From Amanita rubescens (lineage: Eukaryota > Basidiomycota > Agaricomycetes > Agaricales > Amanitaceae), in assembly GCA_015039365.1 (NCBI GenBank), contig WION01000304.1:1-62574 (forward strand): a DNA stretch of 62,574 nucleotides. Direction: 5' to 3'. A model generated the notes under the pieces. That model had not been told where the DNA came from. It saw only the letters and a program-made list of their open reading frames with translations, and made no database searches. Both the position numbers and the translations under genes were made by a program. Position 1 is the stretch's first letter. Every line of letters starts with the position of its first letter. Shown here in pieces: positions 1 to 9,738 of this stretch.

Positions 1-931
1 CTCCGCTCCGAAAAACGCAACAGCTATCGCCAGTTCATATTCGAAGATATTCTCTGCCGCCACGGAGCCATAGAAGTCATTGTCACCGACAACGGAACGC
101 CATATGTAGCTGCTCTAGAAGTCCTCCGCCACCGATACGGTATCAACCACATCCGAATATCCCGTACAACTCACAGGCCAATGGCATCGTCGAACGCCGA
201 CATTTTGACGTCCGAGAATCTCTCATCAAAGCAGCTGACGGCAAACCCGAGAAGTGGAGCCAAGTCGCGCCATCCGTATTCTGGGCCGAGCGCATTACGA
301 TACACCCATCCACCGTTACAGTCCATACTTCATCGCCCACGGAACCGAGCCGACACTGCCCCTCGACATCTCGGAAGCCACTTACCTCTGCCCGCCGATC
401 ACATCCGAGCTCTCGAGACAGGACTTGCTTGCCCACCGTGCCCGACAGCTACAGAAACGTCCGGCCGATCTCAAAATCATCCGCGACAAAGTCTACAAGT
501 CCCGGCTTAACGCCGTTCGCAAGCTTGAGCAGCGCTTCCAGCATACGATCAAGAACTTCCGCTTCAAGAAGGGAGATTTAGTCCTCGTCCGTAATAACAA
601 GATCGATATGGAACTCGATCGTAAAACAAAACCCCGGTACCTCGGACCGATGGTCGTTATCCGGAAAACCCAAGGAGGATCGTATATACTCGCCGAGACC
701 GATGGAACCCTTTCTAAGTTACGGTACGCAGCCAAACGTTTAATTCCTTACCGATCACGCAGTATTGCACCGGGTGAGCGGCTTTCACAATTACTTAATA
801 GATCCGATGAGGAGCTTTATACGATGACACACGACTCGCCCGACGAAGCCTCCCTCGCTGACGGCGATGGTGATGGTTTCATTAATGAGGCACTAACGGA
901 GGTCGATGACCTACCCGAGTCTGAACTCTGA
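1..931 (+). pseudogene. Ty3/gypsy retrotransposon pol, integrase C-terminal part (frameshifted)
   Basis: This is the distal part of an LTR-retrotransposon polyprotein: the second half of the integrase catalytic core and the C-terminal DNA-binding region. It starts before the window. Three reading frames are needed. The first (from base 1) carries the core segment with VIVTDNGTPY, whose Asp is the second catalytic acidic residue. A second (about 165-310) carries the hallmark NSQANGIVERRH. The third (about 310-931) carries YSPYFIAHGTEPTLP and a basic tail with the sequence KFKKGDLVLV in degenerate form. The frame changes lie near 165 and 310, so the copy is dead unless they are sequencing errors. 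It is GC-rich, unlike the Helitron downstream. Family assignment to Ty3/gypsy is firm from the integrase motifs; the lineage is not determined. Confidence 0.85.
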
Positions 932-1041
932 ATGCTCCGAGGATATGCATATAGTTTTCGCTACAAAGTACAGGTACATTCGTTTAATCACTTCTTATTA
1001 CAGGAGCCCGCGACGAGCACCGAACCCGAGTCCTCCGAATC

Positions 1042-2240
1042 CTACGCCTTGCCCTTGCCCTTGCCCTTGCCCTTGCTCTTCGCCTGAGGAACCTCCTCGG
1101 CCATCTCCTCCCTTAGCTCCTTCATGTCTGCCTGCAGGTCCTCCACCGACCGCTTGTAAAGGTCCTGGAATCTCGTCAGCTTCCTCTCCAGCCTGCCGAT
1201 ACGATCCTCATAGCCCGCCTTCGTCTTACCCGCTCCCGAACCGCCTTCAGAACCCGTCTCCACGTCACCGGCCTCCTTCAGATCCGTCTTGCTACGCCTA
1301 CGCGGAGGTTGCTCCTCCGGACTACTCCCAACCTCGATCTTCCGTTTATCCAACCGAGACGGCGTCTTCACCGACGAGCCCGATACCCCAAGTGCGCCTA
1401 CACCTCGCGCCAAGGACGACGGAATGCTCTTAGCAGCCGACGACCGACGCTTGAGGATCGCACGACAGGAGCATCCGCACCAGGCATGGCGCACCTTACC
1501 TTCTTCGCTCGACAGAGATCGCATGCCGTATGGTCACCGGAGAAGACACAGGCCTTATTCAGCCTTACGCAAGTTTCGCAGCGCTGCGATTCGGGCATCA
1601 GCTGAGGGACCGCGACATAGTCCATCACCAACGTACCTGTTGAAGGGAAATCAACTCTGAACCGACAGCCGGAGCGACCTTACTACGTTAGTACGAGGCC
1701 TCGGTGCAGGTCTCTTGAAATCGACGACTGGCACTTCTGGGACAGTTTGACGGCCAGCAGGCGCACCCGCATGCGACGACCTTTCTAGGACGCTACTTCG
1801 CGCAACCGAACCGGAACTGATATGGCTCGCAGAGTCCTCTGGACGCAAACTCGCCCCGGAGGAGGACCTTGCCAGGTTCACCGTTGTACTAAGTTCTCGT
1901 AGACCGACGCCGAGCTTATCGTACTGGACGAGGCCATCCGTGATGACTGAAACAAGCTTTGTCGTTGACCCCGCATCTGCAAGCTCCCGGCTATACGTCC
2001 GGATCTTCTCCTGGACACGATTAGTTTCCGCCAACGACAACGTACCCCTTACTCACCACGTCGTTCTTCGCCAGCTCTAGCCATTTCCGGACATCCCCCT
2101 CATTGCTCAAGTTTACTTCCCCCTCTGGCACATCCAGCAACTGCTCGCCAAACGCCTCGATGTGCTTGTCCAGCTTGCGCGCTATCAGCTTCGTGACACT
2201 GCTCCCACCGCCTGCGGATACGGCGACATGATTGTAGAAG
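1042..2240 (-). pseudogene. Antisense zinc-cluster-like gene lying downstream of the gypsy pol
   Basis: Open segments at 2240-2060, 2040-1651, 1631-1398 and 1524-1042 on the minus strand look like pieces of one gene. The 1631-1398 segment holds CETCVRLNKACVFSG followed by CDLCRAKKVRCAMP, a paired C-x2-C-x6-C layout resembling a fungal zinc cluster. The next segment is basic and low-complexity, then has a Leu/Glu heptad-like region (RIGRLERKLTRFQDLYKRSV) and a Lys/Gly tail. Segments 2240-2060 and 2040-1651 are plausibly joined by an intron beginning GTGAGTAAGG; the join between the zinc segment and the tail needs a frameshift. It lies between pol and a possible 3' LTR on the opposite strand, so it may be an additional antisense ORF of the retroelement or a captured gene. 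No function is assigned. Confidence 0.45.
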
Positions 2241-2339
2241 AGGAAGAGAAGAACCCACCCTCCACTCCCCTCTATCTCTTATCGCCCTCTTATCTCCTCG
2301 GACCTGACCAGGAGGTCAGTATTAAAAGACCCCGGGAGG

Positions 2340-2867
2340 TGTAACGAGCCGGTTCCGGCTACGTTGGAACCGAACACCGAAGCGCACCGCATTCCGATTC
2401 TCGGCATCACATCACGCATCACGGAAGCTTCCGAAGTCAAACCTTCGCGCCAACGACCTTCGGCCACATTCCGACAGGGCCATTCCCGCAACTTGAGCGA
2501 TATTCGAACGCAACGGGGCACCTAGACGCGCACGGACCAACGGACTCGGAGGAAGGCTCGTCGCAGGTAAGCCTCATGTCCTCGTAGTATATATACGGCA
2601 TTGTCTGTAGTAGTTGGACATCAAATATACAGCCGGTCTCACTTCCGCTCTCTTTCTCGTTCCCTTGCGTCCGATTTCCGTTCTCCTTCTCGCTCGGTGA
2701 CTCGGTCACCGTTCCGTTCCTTCTCCTTCGCTCTCGGCACTCTATCGCACTTAAGCACATCGGTCAGACCTCCGTAGCCCCTTTGGCCGAACACTGTTCC
2801 ACGTCGGCCTTCTCTTTATTGTTTCACCGAACTAATACCTTTGTTACCTTAAACCGTTGTAACGACA
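2340..2867 (+). repeat. Possible 3' LTR of the gypsy element
   Basis: A purine-rich run (AAAAGACCCCGGGAGG) at about 2324-2339 could be a polypurine tract directly before a TG-starting segment (TGTAACGAGCC). A TATATATA box lies near 2588 and a TG...CA end is possible at about 2867. There is no second copy in the window to confirm the ends, so the coordinates are a proposal. Confidence 0.3.
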
Positions 2868-2888
2868 ACGGCGGTCTTGAGCGTTCAT

Positions 2889-3260
2889 GTGTGAAGACAA
2901 CATGACCGACCAGCCAAAGGCTGTTGGTCCGGGGCCCATAACCTGATGAAGTTGGTTTCTCCCGTCATGGAGTCCAACGCAGCAGCGCAGCGCATGTGAC
3001 TGAGTAAGGAACCGACTTACTGTGAAGGTAGGAGTGTGTGTGGGGGACTTTATAGGAGCTGAGGCTCAACTATAAGATGTGGAGATGAGAGTAAGAAGTT
3101 AGGAGGGAACGATGAATTGTTCCTCCTTATATATTGTCTGAGATACAAATAAGTGTAAACTATGTTATCTACGGACCTTATCCTATTGGATGATAAGGTG
3201 TGTATTGTATTACACAGCTATCGTCATATTGACTCATCATATGACAATATGTGAGTCATA
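2889..3260. repeat. Second LTR-like AT-rich segment ending in an inverted repeat
   Basis: The segment begins TGTGTGAAGAC and ends at a near-perfect inverted repeat at 3230-3258 (TGACTCATCATAT against ATATGTGAGTCA). It holds TATA-like and AATAA-like motifs near 3050-3150. It could be a solo LTR in either orientation. The minus-strand coding remnant at 4407-4756 stops exactly where the inserted transposon (3280-4406) begins, so this segment may be that element's 3' part. Confidence 0.3.
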
Positions 3261-3279
3261 GCGTATCATATGAACTATA

Positions 3280-4406
3280 GGCAATGGCGCAGATACTTTT
3301 ACAGATACTGTCCACTGTATCTGTATCTGTCCCTTCAAGGGTAAGTATCTGTGCAGTCACAGATAATCCATGGATAATCCACAGATACATCCACAGATTA
3401 CCCAAGGGTTTATAGCCATTCAGCAAGTTTGTACCTAGACTAGTAGTAAGCTATGTCGTAGTAGTTTAAGTGTTCAGACAGTATTTAGTTAACTCTATCT
3501 CAACCTACACATCATCTAAATGTGCCACTGCTTCTACATCTTCATTTCTTACAATGACCATAAGCTCAAACATACTGGAAGTGCATGTGTTGACTTAACT
3601 GAAAGCCAACTATGGGTTAGGGAAAGCACAAGATGCCCACAGCTGAAAAGCCTGCTGTTTCACACCCTTCAGACAGAATAATAAAGTAGTTATTTATACC
3701 CATGACAACCCTTATGTCAATCATGGGTCTGGGCCAGGACCACTGCACATGGCATCCTGTTAACATCCTGGAGAAGGACAGAAATTATATCAGTACCTAT
3801 GGCATGAATGCCATCCATCTGTGATAGCTCAAGGATGAGAAGATGGTTAGCACTATCAATGGTTTTAACCTTGAGACTGAGCCAGATGACAAAGCTGAGA
3901 TTCATCTTCAGCAGTTATTGGAAGACAAGAATTTTGAATGGTGTACTATGGCATGATCACCACCACTTCCCTTGCAAATGATGCACATGAGATTGGCTGT
4001 ATCATTCATAGCTTAAGACACTTTTGCAAAATTCTGGTGGTGGAACCATGGAATTTGGTTCAAGATTCGGAAAACTAACAATGCTGGAAGATGTGCAGCT
4101 GGTAGATCTTTGAGAAGCTATCCCTCAGCTTAACAGCTTCAACAAGAAAACAATGCTTCTGTCATGCATGCACTTGTGCAGCTACAGCCAGGCTCAGGTC
4201 ACCCAGGCCATATATAGGCACCCTACTAACAAAGCTAGGAAATGTGAAGAGAGTTAGCAGTTAGGGTGATCTCTGTGCTTTTAGCATGAGATTTGAGGTT
4301 AACAGATAGTCACAGATTACAGATACCTCTGACCAGTATCTGTATCTGTCCTGTCAAGGGTACTTATCTGCAATCTGTACAGATTACCTGTATCTGTGCC
4401 ATTGCC
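3280..4406. mobile_element. 1.1-kb DNA transposon with 17-bp terminal inverted repeats, decayed
   Basis: The left end (3280-3296, GGCAATGGCGCAGATAC) and the reverse complement of the right end (4390-4406) match at 16 of 17 positions. TA flanks both ends and is the only visible target duplication. Subterminal blocks containing GTATCTGTATCTGTCC followed by TCAAGGGTA occur near both ends (about 3320-3350 and 4340-4370) in the same orientation. On the plus strand, broken coding pieces read NGFNLETEPDDKAE (about 3860-3905) and, in a shifted frame, SLANDAHEIGCIIHSLRHF (about 3970-4030), so it once coded for a protein, probably a transposase. The superfamily is not resolved: TA suggests Tc1/mariner-like insertion, and no 8-bp duplication is seen. 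Confidence 0.7.
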
Positions 4407-4756
4407 TACTGGTAGAGCGTCAACAGTCCCTTTTATCCAAGTAGGGGTGTTGAAGTATTCGTTAGGGACAAAGTCTTGTGTTTCGGATGCTATCCAATGT
4501 TCTGTGAGGTGATCAAATCTGATGTGCTGTTCCTGAAGATATAGATCTGCGAAGTAATAGTATGATTCGTTCGGAGGTCTAGTTTCTTTTTGTGGTATCC
4601 AGAATTCTTGTTCTTTAACTGGATTTCCTCCTAAATCTTCCCAGATTCATTTTGCACCGTTTAGTCTGATGTAGTATCCGTCAAGAATGTAGTTCCCTTT
4701 ACGGTCTCGTGTAGCTCTGTTTGGTGGAGCTCTCCAATCCGTTTTGACAACATGGC
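4407..4756 (-). pseudogene. Retroelement-like coding remnant interrupted by the 3280-4406 transposon
   Basis: The minus strand reads open for about 110 codons with one internal stop. Recognisable stretches are TDWRAPPNRATRDRKGNY, YFADLYLQEQHIRFDHLTEHW and FVPNEYFNTPTWIKGTVDA. Joining the two flanks of the inserted transposon at its TA gives a stop codon immediately after the ORF. It lies just inside the LTR at 4800-5306 in the same orientation, so it may be the start of a gag-like gene; this is inference and no domain is recognised. Confidence 0.45.
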
Positions 4757-4799
4757 CAGTAACCTACAGGCTGGCTTTCCGGAAGTTCGTCAAAGTGTG

Positions 4800-5306
4800 T
4801 GTTATCAAATGCCAATGAATCGATGTTCAGGCTTATTGATAAGTTCGACTTAATTGTTACGAACTCGTTAATCTCAACCTAAGTTGCAACGACAACTCTA
4901 GTCACGATTACAAGTCTTAAGTCAAACGTTAAGATTATAAGTTCAATACTAAGTCAAGGCGTTGACTTAGGATCTGAGGACGATTGTGGTAGATGAGTTA
5001 AGAGTAAGGTTATATTGCCTGACGACAATAAACAGCTAAGTCGAACTTAGGGTTCGACTCTAGAATACATGCGGTATTTATACTAGCAAGTACAATGAGA
5101 CGTACTAATTAATGAATAATGGTAAGTGCGAAAGTAAGTACAAGGACGGCATCATATGTGGAACAAGGGATGGTATAAGTAAAGAAACGAGCTTGTCCGT
5201 ATGAATCGAGCATAAGGGGTGAGACGGATAAGGTATGCATAAAGAAAATAAACATGTCCGACGTATCATGTAAGCATAATGCGGGAGTCCGTACCGTGTT
5301 GTAACA
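4800..5306 (-). repeat. LTR, 507 bp, TGTTA...TAACA
   Basis: The segment is bounded by the 5-bp inverted ends TGTTA (4800-4804) and TAACA (5302-5306), the usual form of a long terminal repeat. It is AT-rich and stop-filled. The coding remnant at 4407-4756 would lie just downstream of it on the minus strand, which makes it a candidate 5' LTR. No second copy or target duplication is present here. Confidence 0.5.
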
Positions 5307-5369
5307 CTACCTGTCCCGCGTGGCCCGTTCGAAGCTTCCAGCACTCCAGCTGAAAAACACCCTCCTCTC

Positions 5370-6458
5370 TAGTGTTTCTATTTCCAGTCCTGCAGGACCG
5401 AAAAAGACCGGAACCGGACCGGACCAGGACCGATTTGGACCGGACTGCGGTCTCAGGTCTTGGCAGGTCCAAGGGCAGTCTGGTTCCGGTCTTTTTAAAA
5501 TTTTAAAATCAAAAAACCGCAAAAGACTGGTCCAGACCGGTCTAGACCACTCATAGTAAAGGGTGACCAGTACAGTTGTATTCTACCATATTTTAGCTTT
5601 TTTTTGAGCACTCAAACGTCCAAAACGGTTGAGATCTGAGCTTACAATGGTAACTTTTGTTTGAAGCTATATATAATTTGTGAATATTGTTGTTGCAACA
5701 CTCCAAGTAAGAAATTCTGAACATGGTTAATCCAACTATGTTCTAGTACATCCAAGTTATTTTTTGACCCATCAGCTATAGGAAATGGCTAACATTTGAG
5801 GTAGTATGATCTTGGGACTCTCTTTGGCACTCTCTTTGGCACTCTCTTTGGCTATGTTTGGCAGTCTCCTAGTATTGTCAAAAGTGGTTCATGTGGCTTC
5901 CCTAGAGTGCAGGTGGGTGTGAGAGGGAGTGTGAGAGGGTGCAGTTGGTCCAATGGAGTATAGTTTATCAGTGGGAGGGTGAGGGTCAGCAACAATGGGT
6001 TTCATTCTCACTAGTTGGTGATCTCTTTGGTGATCTCTTTGGCAATGTTTGGCGCTCTCCTGACTTACCTGGAGTGCAGTTGGGTGTGATATATGAGAGG
6101 GTGAGGGTTAGCAACACTGGGTTTCACATGTGATGGCATGGCTTATACTATTATATTGATATTTATGTTGTCTTTTGTAGTTTTACATCAATTTCAACAT
6201 TGCAATTAATTGTATGGGAGCCATAGGGACATGGAAAACAATGTAAGGACTGGTCTAGACTGGTCCAAGACTGGTCCAAGACCGGTCCTGGTCCAGACCG
6301 GTCCTAACCAGTCTTTTTTCTGAATTTAGACCGGTCTAGCGGTCTTAAGCGGTCCGGTTCCAGTCTTTTTGATATCAGGGACACCCTGGGACCGGTCCGG
6401 TCTCGGTCTTTCCTAAAAAGGCAATAAAGACTGGACCAGACCGGACTTTAAAACACTA
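5370..6458. mobile_element. Non-autonomous hAT element with 8-bp target duplication
   Basis: The ends TAGTGTTT (5370-5377) and AAACACTA (6451-6458) are inverted. They are flanked by a perfect 8-bp direct repeat, CTCCTCTC (5362-5369 and 6459-6466), the duplication size of hAT transposons. Both subterminal regions are packed with ACCGGTCC/GACCGG-type motifs in both orientations (5395-5560 and 6245-6450), typical transposase-binding clusters. The interior (5580-6240) has no transposase ORF and contains internal direct repeats (CTCTTTGGCA runs near 5815-5855; duplicated GAGTGCAG...GGGTGTGA blocks at about 5905 and 6070). It therefore depends on an autonomous hAT elsewhere. Confidence 0.85.
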
Positions 6459-6704
6459 CTCCTCTCTCCGCATCCACTGGCACAATCTTCTACACAGTCG
6501 AGTGGTGGAGCGCTGCGGGGCCAGTGCATCACACTGAGACCACCATATCCATGATATTGAGCTCGGTGGGACGGCGATGACACGGTCGGATGGTTAGGTA
6601 GGGTTAGGTGCAGGACTCGGACTTCAGTGTTATTCTCACGCACGGTTCAGGTATTAAATAAACATGTTGAACGTTCGACTTTGCATCCTCATGCTTGTCT
6701 CTTC

Positions 6705-6960
6705 CCACAAACATTCCTGCCACACCTAGCTCTCTCTGTGGTCCACAATGCGGACGTGCCCACCTGTTAGCTCCCTGCTGCACCTGGTCCTCAATGTGGA
6801 CACACCTGTTCTCCCTGCCGCACCTAGCTCTCTGTGGTCCTCAATGTGGACATGCCCACCCTGTTAGCTCCCTGCCGTACCTAGCTCTCTCTCTCTCTCT
6901 CTGTGGTCCTCAATGCAGACACACCCACCTTCTGCCCGTTCCTAACTGCATAACCCTGCA
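6705..6960. repeat. Minisatellite, about 65-70-bp degenerate unit, about 4 copies
   Basis: The block CACCTAGCTCTCT..GTGGTCCTCAATG..GGACA..CCCACC..GTTAGCTCCCTGC recurs about four times with length variation from a CT run. Open frames through it are products of the repeat. No coding function is apparent. Confidence 0.7.
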
Positions 6961-7049
6961 ATCGCGCCCTCTCTGCCCGTCAAGTGACTTGACAAGCATT
7001 CTCCACTCACCATTAGCCACTTCCCCTAGGGCTTCATTAATTTATTAAT

Positions 7050-7640
7050 AAGCCATGCATCTACGTACTGAGTCTTTATACACCATATATATGTATATAT
7101 ATGTATCCTCTATATAAGCTGCAATGAGAGTTTGTCGCCATGAACCTGAATGACCTGTGAGAATGGGCTGAGGTAGGATGAATTAACCTGGTGTATTTCA
7201 CTGTAATTATGTTAATTTACACATAAAATGGGTAGCAGTTAGGGACTGCCCTGAAAAAAGATTGCACCTAATTACGGGCAATCAGAGGTAATTACCCATA
7301 ATTGTCAGTTTGCCATTTTCCTGATGATGGCTCCCTATTCCGAGGCCGTAGTGAAACGAAGGCTTCGGTCTTATGCCGGTGAGGTCGCGCGGGCACTTGT
7401 AACGCTGTTAAGATACCGGTAACTTCCGGGATCTATACGTACAAACAAACCAATTAGACGCCTGCTACTTCAACTTGAAAGTCTTTGTTTGACGATATGC
7501 TAAGTCCACCCCCATCAGCGGGCTATCTCAACCTATAGCAAGGCCTTGAAACATAACTCTGATGCCGAACACTGGTGGAGGCATCAGTTGTATCGGGTAG
7601 CCAGCTAGGCTTGGCGCCGGCTAGCTGAGTAACCGGAGCC
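7050..7640. other. Non-coding stretch, unclassified
   Basis: A short TATATATGTA run lies near 7085-7105. A CG-rich block begins at about 7330 (GATGGCTCCCTATTCCGAGG) and could be the end of another retroelement, but no LTR ends, poly-A tail or coding frame can be supported. Confidence 0.3.
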
Positions 7641-7929
7641 AGAGCTATTTGATTGGCTCTTGAGCCATCCCCTTGCCCTGCGTCGTCTGCCCCACTCGAC
7701 ACTCACCCTCGCTCTGTCCTTTTACCCTCGCACACGGCGCTGGTGCGCCCAAAGCACCTATCCCCGCTTCAGCCCCGGCTCATCTCTCTGCAACCCTCGT
7801 TCGCCATCTCACGCTCTCATCCCCAACCGGGCACAGTCCCCAACCTGGCACAGTCTATAAAACTCGCCTGTACTCTCTGTCTGTCTCGCATTCGCATTCT
7901 CGGCTCCGACCCGCTCTCTTGCTCTCAGC

Positions 7930-8440
7930 CGCGGCCCATCTATCGTGTTCACTGACATCCTTGGCACTGCCACTCACCCGCTCTCTCGCGTTTGCATTCG
8001 CAGGTCAAACACGCTCTCTTGCTCTCAGCCGTGGCCCATCTCTCTCATGTTCACATCCTCAGCACTGCCACTCACCCGCTCTCTCGTGTTCGCATTCGCA
8101 TTCGCAGCTCCAACCACTCTCAACCGTGCCCCATCTCTCTCGTGTTCACATCCTCAGCACTGCCACTCACCCGTCTCTCACCCGCTCTCACCCACTCTCT
8201 CACCCGCTCTCTCATGTTCGCATCCTTGCACTGCCACTCACCGCTCTCTCGCGTTCACATTCTCAGCTCCAACCTCGGTCTATCTCTCTCGTGTTCACAT
8301 GCCGCTCACCCGCTCTCTCGCGTTCGCATCCTCAGCACTCACGCTTTCTCACGTTCACATCCTCAGCACTGCCACTCACCCGCTCTCTCATGTTTGCATC
8401 CTCAGCACTGCCACTCACCTACTCTCTTGCTCTCTTACTC
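7930..8440. repeat. CT-rich minisatellite (CACTCACCCGCTCTCTC units)
   Basis: A degenerate unit of about 45-50 bp with CACTCACCCGCTCTCTC, GTTCACATCCTCAGCACTGC and variants repeats about ten times. All three plus-strand frames stay open for long stretches because the sequence lacks stops, giving Ser/His/Leu-rich translations. This is composition and not evidence of a gene. Confidence 0.75.
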
Positions 8441-8638
8441 TCAGCCCTGCAAGCCTCATCCATTCCCCAACTTGTTCATATATCATGTAGAAATAATATG
8501 TAATAAAAATTTAACCCTCGTAAAAGTTGGAAATTACATAGTATGTGCTACCCCACATGTAACTTCGTGAGTGAGAGTGAAATCACGTCTGACAATGACG
8601 AAGCCCACCACGACCAAGGCGGCACAGCATTGGTGACG

Positions 8639-8742
8639 TCCAGCGCGGGACTGAATTACATAATCAAACTGCGGCTCAGATCTAGCATTAAGCAGCGCGG
8701 GACTGAATTACATAATCACAATGCAGCTCGGATCTAGCGCTG
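8639..8742. repeat. Tandem duplication of a 52-bp unit
   Basis: The unit CAGCGCGGGACTGAATTACA...GATCTAGC occurs twice back to back (about 8641-8692 and 8693-8742) with a few substitutions. It lies just left of the AT-rich Helitron and may help mark the old sequence flanking it. Confidence 0.7.
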
Positions 8743-9333
8743 CCATACGGTATCATCACTTTGCCTTGCAACCACCACTGTGATAACTAGCGTGTGTCTT
8801 GTACATCTTCTATACCTGGCTTGATGTGATTGCTTTACAGGATGTTTGTACTGCAGCTTCTGAACACTTTGCACTCCATGAAGATAGTGCTGCTACTAGT
8901 ATCAGCAGCAGCCTTGATATTACAAGGACAACTCCTTTGCTTTCCTGTGAGTCTTACTGTTTGCAATTATGCAATTGAGCATTTATTGTATCCAAGGTGT
9001 TGTATGTCCCTACTATACCTGCACATTCTGCATCTGGTGTGCTGTTCCAAAATGGGTTGATATTGCTAAATGGTATGTCTGTGTGCACATCACAGCCCCA
9101 AATATTATTTAAATTAAGTTCACATATTTCATGTGCTTAGCAATGGCAATGGTTATAACCATTCTCTCTTGTACTTATTGTTGCTGGAATTTTGAGCACA
9201 TCATGGATTGTTTCTATGGTATTGATGCTGGTGTGCCATTCTTTTTTCATTTGCAGATAATAAATTCTTATAAACTACTTTGCTTCTCAATATCAGACAT
9301 GTGCTTGGCATTACACTGGATACTGCATCTGAA

Positions 9334-9735
9334 TGCCTTTGTGGTGTGTGTGAATGCCTTTATGGTATATATGAATGCCCTGGTGGTGTATGTGAATGCC
9401 TTTATGGTATATATGAATGCCCTGGTGGTGTATGTGAATGCCTTTATGGTATATATGAATGCCCTGGCAGTGTATCTGAAAGCCTTTATGGTATATATGA
9501 ATGCCCAAGTTTATCTGAAAGCCTTTATGGTATATATGAATGCCCTGGTGGTGTATCTGAATGCCTTTATGGTATATATGAATACCCTGGTGTATCTGAA
9601 TGCCTTCATGGTATATATGAATGCCCTAGTGTATCTGAATACCTTTATGGTATATATGAATGCCCTGGCAGTGTATCTGAATGCCTTTATGGTATATATT
9701 AATTCCCTGATGGTGTATATGAATGCCATTATGGA
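9334..9735. repeat. 39-bp minisatellite in the Helitron 5' region, about 10 copies
   Basis: The unit TGAATGCCTTTATGGTATA followed by TATGAATGCCCTGGTGGTGTA repeats head to tail, with some units shortened by 6-9 bp. The length changes keep a multiple of three, so two plus frames stay open across it, giving NAFMVYMNALVVYV-type repeats. Whether it is ever translated is unclear. Confidence 0.85.
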
Positions 9736-9738
9736 TAT

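Noticed and set aside
7930..8440. A second intron-codon array: the minus strand reads AG-CGG-GTGAGT in this minisatellite
   Set aside because: The would-be introns are only about 40 nt and purine-rich before AG, with no pyrimidine tract or branch site, and no flanking exons fit.
7653..8570. Ser/His/Leu-rich ORFs of 100-276 codons
   Set aside because: Several overlapping frames are open at once because of the CT-rich minisatellite; there are no domains or plausible codon use.
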